A stretch of 64,000 nt of DNA from positions 1 to 64,000 of the forward strand of contig CAJUFH010000008.1 of NCBI GenBank assembly GCA_910585755.1, read 5' to 3'. Below are positions 32,898 to 42,500 of this stretch, piece by piece (position 1 is the stretch's first letter; the number at the start of each line of letters is the position of its first letter). This stretch comes from an uncultured Muribaculaceae bacterium. Its GTDB lineage: Bacteria > Bacteroidota > Bacteroidia > Bacteroidales > Muribaculaceae. A program made the translations under genes and the position numbers. The notes beneath the pieces were generated by a model. The model was not told where the DNA came from and did not search any database. It saw only the letters and a list, made by a program, of their open reading frames with translations.

Positions 32898-35126
32898 ATG
32901 ATAAAAATACTTATCAAAGGGGAAGCTCTCGACCTCCCCGAAGGTTTCAGCATGGCCGTTGAAGATACCAACCCGATATTTAACGACCAAGGCAGCCAAT
33001 CAATACCGGCCACCGTTCCACCGACGAGGCGTAACAACCGACTGACCGGCCACGTTGTCCGAGTTGACAACGCCGAGAATCCGAACGAGCCGGAGCGGAC
33101 TTGTATCATAGAGAACGGCGCGTACCAACGTCGCGGCACACTGAATTACACAAGCGCAAACAGCCGCGACGGTATAACCTTTAACGTCGGGTTCGACAAC
33201 TCCACGGCCTACGAAAAATGGAAAAATAAGAAACTGACCGAACTTTCGACACTCCCCATGTGGCGACACTCATCGCTTGCCGTCCTGATGTCGGAACTTA
33301 ACGAGATATATCACAACGCTGACCCGAAAACCAACCCTTTGGCGGTTTTCCCTATTGTTACCGCTATCGACAAAGAAGGATGGCTCGAAACATATTCTAT
33401 TATCGACCCCGAAAAGGTCGAAATATTGAATATGTGGACGCGCACCGCAATGCAATACAAAGCGTTAAGAAGCGTCGATAAGGTGACAAGGACAATCAAC
33501 GGAACAGTTACGGAGGTTTCAGTTCCGGAAAACTACGGGTTCACGCCATTTGTAAGGGTGTGGCGTGTTCTGGAGTTGATATTTTCCGATTTAGGTATGT
33601 CAATCGCTGCGAATCCGTTCAAGACTGATAACGACCTCGCCCGGCTTGTCGTGCTGAATAATTGCGCTGATTCCTGTTGTCAGAAAGATGTTAATTATAT
33701 CGACCTCATGCCGGACGTGACGGTCGAGGCGTTCATGGCCGCCCTCTGGGCGCGTTTCGGCCTCGTCTATCATGTCGATTTCAGCACTTGCCGCGTAACT
33801 ATGGCCTTTATCGGCGACATAATCAACAAACCGGCTCAAAAGGATTTAAGTAATATAATATCCGAGCCGCCCGTGGTGAACTACGACAAGGGGAAATATA
33901 TCAAGTTATCCGCCTCCACCTCGATAGATTGCGCCGAGCCGGAAACGGAGAGATTCGAGGACTTTTTTAAGAATTTCGATTCCTCTCAAATCGGTGATTC
34001 AGTTGTCGAAAATGAAAATATAAGTTTTACTTTTAACCGAAAAACGGCGGTATGGTCGAGATATGATAAAGTAAACAGGAAATCGAAGGAAGGTTCTACC
34101 AGCTTTTTTAATTGGGACCCGAAAACGCCCGGAGTAGAGGCTGAAGAAATCACATCGGACGACGAATTTGTGCCGCTGGCTTATGTCCAGATACGAAAAA
34201 CCGCTTACGGAACTTACGGCGATTTTGCCGACGACGTACCTTTTTATCTGAAGGGTATGCGTCACAACCACAGTTATATTAAAGGTTCTGACGGACCGGA
34301 GGGTGGAGATACGCCGCTGGCGTTTATGTTCGCTTTTACCGGAATTGAAACGAGCTACGACAGTACAGAAGGCCGGTTCGCGTCAGTGACAGGCGACACG
34401 TTCAAGGACGGAAAGCAGCACACAACCTCCCTACTGTTTCAGTATAAAGGCGGCCTGTTCGATAAGTATTGGCGGCAGTATGATGAAATTTTGAGGCATG
34501 GAGCGCGAACGATTGAAATTAAAGGCCGCCTAAAGCTGCAAGAGATTCAGCAGCTCGATATGTTCCGCCCGGTAATGTTCAAGGGTGTGCGCTGCCTGAT
34601 TGATACCGTTAACTATTCTTTGCCCGGTGGTAAAGAGATTGCCGTGGAAATCAAGTTACGGACAATTCAAACGCAAGGAACGTACAACATCGCCACTGAA
34701 CAGAATATACCGAATTTTACTTTGTTAGATACCGACTATTACTGGAAATACGTTTCGGACACCCTTCAGACGGTTTATAACTCAACCGAGAGCAAAAACG
34801 CCGCAATCAAGGCGTGGAAAAATGCTAACCCGGACTATCAAGCACCAAATATTTACACATGGCCCGGCCTTGCCATGCCTGTAACTGTGCAGAAAACCGG
34901 CTTAACGTGGGAATCCGACCCGTACAACGCGGACGGTACTTGTAATATGGAGGGAGCGACCAGAACGCGCCAGTACCAGGCCCGCGCCACCTACGAAATA
35001 TGGGAACTGTACGACGTTTCAGAAGGCGACCCGGACCATTACGAAACGGTGCCGGGCGAAATCCCGTTAGGACAAATCACTATTAGAATCACCTATACCG
35101 TAACGCTCGTAAGTGCGCATCGTTAG
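32898..35126 (+). CDS. Tail tip/baseplate protein (distal tail or hub-like)
   Basis: A protein of 742 residues, ATG 32898, immediately after the tape measure. Beta-rich, with an N-terminal part KILIKGEALDLPEGFSMAVE that resembles distal-tail proteins, then a long mixed region. A helical-beta segment around 250-300 (VEAFMAALWARFGLVYHVDF) is like the hub's lysozyme-free lid. The C-terminal ~100 residues are beta strands. The gene order tape measure, tip protein, further baseplate proteins and receptor-binding protein is the standard one. Confidence 0.65.
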   Translation: MIKILIKGEALDLPEGFSMAVEDTNPIFNDQGSQSIPATVPPTRRNNRLTGHVVRVDNAENPNEPERTCIIENGAYQRRGTLNYTSANSRDGITFNVGFDNSTAYEKWKNKKLTELSTLPMWRHSSLAVLMSELNEIYHNADPKTNPLAVFPIVTAIDKEGWLETYSIIDPEKVEILNMWTRTAMQYKALRSVDKVTRTINGTVTEVSVPENYGFTPFVRVWRVLELIFSDLGMSIAANPFKTDNDLARLVVLNNCADSCCQKDVNYIDLMPDVTVEAFMAALWARFGLVYHVDFSTCRVTMAFIGDIINKPAQKDLSNIISEPPVVNYDKGKYIKLSASTSIDCAEPETERFEDFFKNFDSSQIGDSVVENENISFTFNRKTAVWSRYDKVNRKSKEGSTSFFNWDPKTPGVEAEEITSDDEFVPLAYVQIRKTAYGTYGDFADDVPFYLKGMRHNHSYIKGSDGPEGGDTPLAFMFAFTGIETSYDSTEGRFASVTGDTFKDGKQHTTSLLFQYKGGLFDKYWRQYDEILRHGARTIEIKGRLKLQEIQQLDMFRPVMFKGVRCLIDTVNYSLPGGKEIAVEIKLRTIQTQGTYNIATEQNIPNFTLLDTDYYWKYVSDTLQTVYNSTESKNAAIKAWKNANPDYQAPNIYTWPGLAMPVTVQKTGLTWESDPYNADGTCNMEGATRTRQYQARATYEIWELYDVSEGDPDHYETVPGEIPLGQITIRITYTVTLVSAHR

Positions 35127-35161
35127 TCCTTTGCCCTCCGTGGCAATTCAATGAAATTTGC
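35126..35161 (+). promoter_or_regulatory. Phage promoter element P6 (GTCCTTT-N21-AAATTTGC)
   Basis: GTCCTTT (35126-35132, starting on the last base of the tip-protein stop codon), 21 bases, AAATTTGC (35154-35161). This is the weakest of the six copies, with T instead of C in the upstream element. It would start transcription close to 35165. Confidence 0.45.
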
Positions 35162-35165
35162 AATC

Positions 35166-35372
35166 ATGGAAGCCAATAACATAACAGCAGCCCCACAAGC
35201 GGCAGACGTTAACGCCCTCTACGAAGTGTGGCGTGAAACGAATGTGGGGAATAAGGAACAGTTTTACAAGTTCCTGACAACACCCAGTACCGAGCGCGAC
35301 GAGTTTATTAACGCTCACCCCGTTGAAATCTCCTTCACCGGTTCTATACTCATGGTTACGGCCAAACCTTAA
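35166..35372 (+). CDS. Small tail-region protein
   Basis: Sixty-eight residues from ATG 35166 (MEANNITAAPQAADVNALYE). An upstream ATG at 35151 exists, but promoter P6 covers it, so 35166 is preferred if P6 is used. The sequence is short and polar with a C-terminal beta pair (PVEISFTGSILMVTAKP). No family recognised. It lies between two tail-tip genes and could be a minor tail or connector protein. Confidence 0.5.
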   Translation: MEANNITAAPQAADVNALYEVWRETNVGNKEQFYKFLTTPSTERDEFINAHPVEISFTGSILMVTAKP

Positions 35373-35383
35373 ACCCGCTTACA

Positions 35384-36571
35384 ATGGATTCAAATGTAAA
35401 AAAGGGTATCGCCTTTTCAAAAAATCCGATATTGCTACGCAGCAGCTTGACGGTTGACGACTACAATCCTATTACCGGGATTCCGTTCACCGTCTATGCC
35501 AGCGGCATGAACCAACGCTATGTGGGTCGTTATAACCAGCCCTTTAGCGTCAATATCTCCGAGATTGTGGACGCATACGCCTACACTATCGGCGAACCGA
35601 TAATGTCGTACCACATAAACGGAGTTCGTGAGGTCGAGGACAACGGCACGATTTCCGAACGCAAAATTTACGTTGATATTACCGAGGATAATCTGGACGA
35701 ATGGGAGTGCCTTATTATCGCCGGAGGCGTTTCGCGTCAGAATTACCGACGTTATGCCAGAATGAAAACCGACGCTTTCGAGGCCCGTTTTCTCAACAAC
35801 GCCAATAACTTTTTTATGACAACCCGAACCGCAGGGTGGCGCATAGTGATGAAGGAAACGGAACTTTATCCGCTCTATTTCATAAGTCTGGAGAGATTTC
35901 TGTATATGACCGTTGTAGAACGAACGACGGGCAAAACTCTAATACAAGACGGGAATTTCGACAACGGTATTTTTGCGCTTGATATTGACGCGCTACGAAA
36001 ACAGTTTTTCGATGAATACGGAGTTTTGTCGAATAGTTTCGACATATACAAGGGCGACCCCTCGCAATACTCTTGCAGCATAGTAATTGAGCGGAGCGAC
36101 CCGGCACGGGAACGCTACCGCCTGAAATTCCGCAATTCTCTCGGTGTATTCGAGATTATCGAACTTGCCGGAGAACTTACCATTACACCCGATTACGCCG
36201 CAGCCGATGAAGCAAGATTCAGCAGATACGACGCTGAAACCGACGATTTCACCGCCGACCGCGAACGTATCACACGCCCCCAATCGCTAACAATCGAAAC
36301 CGGAGTTATGCGGGCTGATACCGTCCGTTTCCTCATGGATATGATAGGCAGCGAGGAGGTTTATTTGCTCGACCTCTCGGAACTCCCGGTTAAAGTTATA
36401 CCCTCTATCGAGGAACTCAAATACAAGCCGCGTCCGGAAACGCCCCAAAAATTCACCGTCAAGTTGCAAATGGCGGAAGATGAAACCAACATCATGCAAG
36501 ACATCATCGACGGAACGGAAGGCCGCAAACCGCGAGTATTCTCGAAGCAGTTCAGCAAACAATTTAATTAA
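35384..36571 (+). CDS. Tail tip/baseplate protein
   Basis: A protein of 395 residues, ATG 35384. Beta-rich, with 'ITGIPFTVYASGMNQRYVGRY' near the start, RKIYVDITEDNLDEWECLII, and a regular pattern of strands around FRNSLGVFEIIELAGELTI. It ends in SKQFSKQFN, 12 bases before the giant tail protein. It probably links the tip to the receptor-binding protein. No family recognised. Confidence 0.6.
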   Translation: MDSNVKKGIAFSKNPILLRSSLTVDDYNPITGIPFTVYASGMNQRYVGRYNQPFSVNISEIVDAYAYTIGEPIMSYHINGVREVEDNGTISERKIYVDITEDNLDEWECLIIAGGVSRQNYRRYARMKTDAFEARFLNNANNFFMTTRTAGWRIVMKETELYPLYFISLERFLYMTVVERTTGKTLIQDGNFDNGIFALDIDALRKQFFDEYGVLSNSFDIYKGDPSQYSCSIVIERSDPARERYRLKFRNSLGVFEIIELAGELTITPDYAAADEARFSRYDAETDDFTADRERITRPQSLTIETGVMRADTVRFLMDMIGSEEVYLLDLSELPVKVIPSIEELKYKPRPETPQKFTVKLQMAEDETNIMQDIIDGTEGRKPRVFSKQFSKQFN

Positions 36572-36583
36572 CTCATTATCACA

Positions 36584-39500
36584 ATGGCAGACACGACACA
36601 ACAGTTTATTGATAACCTTATAACGGTTATCTGGAACGCCGAGGACCCCGAAAGCGTTACAAACGAGATGGTCGCCCGTGTGTTCGATTTTCTCAATAAG
36701 GGTTATAAAGACCTTTTGACGAATAACTCGGCGGTAGCAACCGAGAAAGCCGAACGACAGGCAGCCGACGCGGCTCTGCAACGCACTATCGACACGCTTC
36801 AGCTCGCTCTCCAGACGGTGACGCGAACAGCTTCAGACGCGCAGACGGCCGCAGCCACTAACCGAACGGCAATTAACAACCTTCTCGGCAAGAACGCCTC
36901 GACGGCAATCGAGAATTTTAACGAAATTATCACCTTCCTGAATGGTGTGACGGATTCGGACAGCCTTGTGGCGTTGCTCTCGGCTATCGACGAGCGTATC
37001 ACCGAAAACGCCAAGAAAATACGCGAACAAGGCTATTCGATTAGTGACCTTCAGTATAAAACCGAACTCCTCGAAGCCGGTTTCAAGGTTGAAGATAACG
37101 GCTACAATCTGAACGCGCTCACCGAAGCGGGATTCTATTTTCTGGAAGGCCCGACCGATGAAATTCTTATTGTTTACCGTTATGCCGGTCCGAACGCCGT
37201 AGGAAAACCGACAACGTACCACTTTGTTCAATATCTGTTTACCGCCGGAGGCTTGAAATTCCGCAACGGTAAAGCCGCAGACTTGACAGCGGCGGCAGAT
37301 TGGGAGGATTGGCAGGGCGTAGGCCAAAAGGGCGCGGGTAATCTTATTAACGTGACGGAACTCGTTCCGCCCGAAAACGGATTCTATGACCTTCAGGCCG
37401 CTATCGAGGCAGTTCCGGCCACTCACCGCGCTCTCGGTCGCTGGATAACCTACCGCCTCGGCACAGGCGACTGGGAAACGAAGCAGTTCAAAGGCTCGAC
37501 GCTCACCCAGTGGGAAAAGGCAGAGAGCTGGGAGGACACCGGCGGGAAGGGTACAATTACCGGGATTAAACTCAATAACACCCCCGTAAACCCCGACGCT
37601 GAAGGTATCGTAAATATCACCGTTGACGAGCTGGAGGTGGACGAAACTCTAAACGACAAGTCAACCAACCCGGTACAAAACAACGTAATTACGCAAGCAA
37701 TTACCGACCTTCAGGGTAAAACAGTCGCCGACCTCGACGCTACGATGAACGACGAGGGAACGGAGATTCACCTCGCAATCATCAACGACCAGCGTCAAGA
37801 GATTGCCGGGTGTGATATTCCCGTAAGTACAGGCGGAAGCGGTGAAACCGGGGCTACCGCTAAAATCATACTTTCCGCCTCGGTTGATAACGATACAATC
37901 CGCGAGGGTAGCCCCGTGAAACTCCTTTACCGATACGACCACCAGTATCTCGGAGGCGACCAAGGCGGAGAATCGACCGGCCAACGCGCCGACATCGAAA
38001 TTACTGTCAAGAATGGCGCGGTTACTACTTTTACGACCACTCTCAACGACGTGGCCGCAGGTGATTACGAACTCGACATAACAAGTTACGTCCGAAGCGG
38101 AACAACCGACATCACGGTTAAAGCCTCGGTAATCGACCCGGAAACAGGAGCCACGCGCACCCGTCAGGCTACCGCCCGCGTCAAGGCTATGACGCTGACC
38201 CTTTCAAGTGCCTACTCATTGGCGAACTCTATCGCCGGAGGCGGTTACGGCCCATACGATACCGTTGCGATTCCTTTCACTGTGTCGGGTTCCGGCCGCA
38301 AGACCATAACCCTATATCTCGACGGAGAGGCATACGACACAAAGGAGGTAACGAAATCCGGCAAAACGAACGGCAGCTTTACCGTTCCGTTGTCGGGGCT
38401 TACTGTCGGACGGCACAACATTCAGATGGTCGCCGAACTCGAAGCCTCGGACACTCTTACACTCCGTTCGGAATCTATTTTTATCGACCTTCTGAAGAAA
38501 CCGGCAACCGGTTATGCTCCGGCTCCGTTTATCGGTACGATGATTATCTTCGCCGACGGGCGGATTTTCGAGAATAACGATTACCTCACTCCAACGCTGG
38601 AAATCGGTCAGTTTGAACGCCTTGATTTTGATTTTGTGGTGTTCGACCCTGATACCACTCCGGCAAGCATGGACGTATATCACGACGGAGTGGTTATGCA
38701 GTCTATCACAGCCCCGCGCACCGTTCAGCGGTACACTAACCGTTTCACCGCTCCCGGAACGGAGGCGATGAAATTCAAAACAGGCGAAACCGATTACCTC
38801 TTTAACATCGAGGTAGTAGAATCCTACATTGATTTAATTGAGGTTACGGATTCCCTTCGTGTAAGGTTGTCCGCAGCCGGACGCAGTAACGCCGAGGGGA
38901 ATCCGGGCGTTTGGGAATTTGAAGGTATAACGACCGATTTCCACGGTTTCGACTGGAGCAACAACGGATGGACAGGCGACGCGCTTTTACTTACAAACGG
39001 TGCAAGTATCACAATTAACGATACCCCGTTTGCAAAAGACGCGACAGCGACAGGCTTCACCGTGGAGGCGGAACTGATGTGTTCCAACGTGTCAGACCGT
39101 AACGGCGTTGTTATGTCGTGTTTCGCCGACGGCGTGGGTCTTGAAATGACTACCGAACAGGCTCGTATGGTTGTTTCAGGCGGTCAGGAACTTGAAACGA
39201 AATTCGCCCCGGATATTCCGATTAAAATAGCGTTCGTGGTTGAGAGCAAAAACGAAAACCGCCTTTTACATCTGTATGTTAACGGTATTCGCGACCGCTC
39301 ACTCCAGTACCAGGCCGCCGCCTCGCTCATGCAGATAAACCCGGCTAAAATTACCGTAAGTTCTGACGCGGCAGACGTGGAACTCCGTAACGTGCGCATA
39401 TACGACCGCGCCCTCTCTGATGATGAAATGTTGTCTAACTTTATGGTTGACCGCTCGACGGCTGACGAAATGGTTATACTGTTCCAGAAAAACGACATTC

Positions 39501-42500
39501 TCAACGACGAGGACGCGGTGGACATCGACAAACTCCGCGCACAGGGTAAAGGCTGTATGCGCATTGTCGGCGATGTTGACCTTGTTAACCAGACGAATAA
39601 CAAGAAATTCGAGGTTACGGTTGATATATACTTTTATTCGCCCTACGGCAAGGAATACGATTTCGTTGCCCGTAATGTAGGTTTGCGAATACAGGGTACC
39701 AGTTCGACGACATACCCGCGTAAAAACTACCGTATCTATTTACTCCGAGAGCAATACGGTTGCACTCTGGAGGTTAACGGAGTTCCGGTTCCGGATATGA
39801 CTTACAGTTTCAAGCCGGGGGCGCGTCCTGTATCAATCTTCTGTCTGAAGGCGGATTTTTCGGATTCGTCGAGTACGCACAACACCGGCGGCGTTCGTAT
39901 AGTTAACGATATTTTCCGCCGCTGTGGCTGGCTCACACCCCCGCAAGCTGCCTATAAAGGTGACTACGATGTGCGCGTGGGCGTTGACGGTTTCCCGATA
40001 AACCTTTTCTACGACAACAACGGCGAGGGAGTGGCGAAATTCCTCGGTAAATACAATTTCAACAACGAGAAATCGGAATCGCACCAAGTTTACGGGTTCG
40101 AGGGTATCGAAGGTTTCAACGATGAAGCAGCCCTCGGCGGTGAACGTAATCGCTGTATCTGTGTCGAGTTCCTGAACAACTCGGCGGCTCTCTGTCTGTT
40201 CGGCACGGCTGACATGACGAATTTCGATGATGAATTGGAGTTCCGATTTAAGGCCGACACCAAATGGGCAGACGCTCACGAGGACGACAAAGCGGCAGTT
40301 ATACGCTTATGGTCGTGGATTCAGAGTTGTAAGGGCAATCCGTCGAAATTCCTCCGCGAATATACGCAGTATTTCGCCAATGAAGCCCCGTTCGCATGGT
40401 ACGCGCTGACGAACTATTTCATGGCGGTGGATAACCGCGCGAAAAACATGATGTTCGCAACGTGGGATGGCCTTATATGGTACATTTTGCCCTACGATAT
40501 GGATACGCTTTTCGGCGAACGAAACGATTCGTACCTGAAATTCGATTACATGATTGATTTCGATACCGTGGACGAGAGCCAAGGCGCGTACTGTTTCGCC
40601 GGACATGATTCGGTACTCTGGGAACTCGTTCGCGGTTGCCCCGAAAAACTCGCCGAGGTTGCCCGTTCTATCCGTTCGGTGATGTCAACGAAGTACGTTC
40701 TGGACGTGTTCAACAACCAATTTATGGGCGAATGGTGCGAACGTATCTACAATAAGGACGGAGAATATAAATATATTCTTCCGCTCATCGAAGAAGGGCG
40801 CGACTATCTCTACGCCCTTCAGGGTTCGCGCTACGCTCATCGTACCTATACAATCGTTAACCGCTTCAACCTTCTGGATTCGGAGTATTGCGCCGGCACA
40901 TACCGCGACGACGCGTTCCCGGTGTATTTCTCGTATAACTTTGCGGCGAATCCTCGCAACGTGAAGATAACGGCGGCGGAAAGATTTTGTTTCGGCTATG
41001 GCTACACCAACGGCGACCCCACGGTTTCTGGCCTCCGTGCAAATGGCCAAGGTGACGAAATAACTCTTACCTTCAAACAAAATCTTATCATCAACGACCC
41101 GCAGAACATTTACGGGGCCTCTCGTATTCAGTCGCTCAACCTTACGGACATAAGTCACGCTATTGTCGGAACGCTTAACCTTAACAAGTGTATTCGCCTC
41201 CGCAATCTTGACGCTTCTTGCTCGACTGGGCAGAAGGCTCTCACAGGCCTGATTCTCGAAAATTGCCGGAACCTCCGTTCTCTTGATGTTAACGGACTGA
41301 ACGGCCTTACCTCTCTGAATCTGGCCGAAAATCGTAAACTCGAAACTCTCGACGCGGCAGATACGCAGCTTACAAACGTGATATTCGCACAAGGCGGAAC
41401 GATGTCAACGGCAAAGTTACCGGCCTCGCTCCAGACGCTCGAATTACGATACCTTCAGAACCTCGCGCCCGACGCGCTGACCTTCTCCGGAACTCCGGCG
41501 GTTACTCGCCTTGTCGTTGATAACTGTCCGCTGATTGACTGGCAGACCCTTCTCAACCGTTGCCCCTCTACGACCTACCTCCGTGTTACGGGCATAGACG
41601 AGAGCGGTCGCGGTGAACTCCTCCGCAAGTTCCTGACGATGAAGGGTGTCGATGAAAACGGTAACAACGTGACGACTTGCCGCCTCGTAGGTACTTACCA
41701 ACTCACGAAATACCTCGAAGAATCGGAGTTCAACGAGTTACAGGCCCATTTCCCCGAACTGAACATAAAGCAGCCGGAATGGACGGTTATCAAGTACGAC
41801 GAAACGGTGTCAGATTCAAAAAATATCTCAAACCTCGATAACGAAACGGGCTACGACTACGACAACACTTTCAAACCGTCGGCGCACGTCGCCGCTATCA
41901 TGGCGAAGCGTCACCGCGTAATGGCTAAATATGTAGCGTCCGGCAAAATGCTCGTTTGTCCGCTTGACGATACCGATAGCCGCCGTTATCATGACGGCAC
42001 GGAGGCCAATACACAAGGTTTCAACCACCCGACGAAGGCCGACGAAGGCGATTTCATGATGTACGAGCCTGACCGTTGGTGCAAGGGTATCGACGATTTT
42101 ATTAACCGTTGCCATTACCACTGCTTCAGCTCTCTGAAGGCTGTAACGCAGCCGGAGGGCCGTAAACTTTACCCGGAAGATATGGAGTTGCACGACCGCG
42201 CAGCTTGCCGAGTGGCGACCACATACACCACCTTCGACGACTGCCTCGCGGTTTACGATGATTACCGCGTATATGTTGCCCCGGTGAAGGGTTACAAGCA
42301 AGCACGATGGCCGGCCGTGAACTCATCGGTTTACGGCGCGGTGTTCCTCGACGCAGACAACAACGTGGTGGGTCGTGCCGCAGCCAATAGCGGACGAATG
42401 ACCGAAGGCTCTTACCTGTTTACCTCCGTTCCGGCCAACGCTGAAAAAATCGCTTTCACTTGCCGCGCCGACGCTCCTTTCTCCTTCGTGTGGCTTACCA

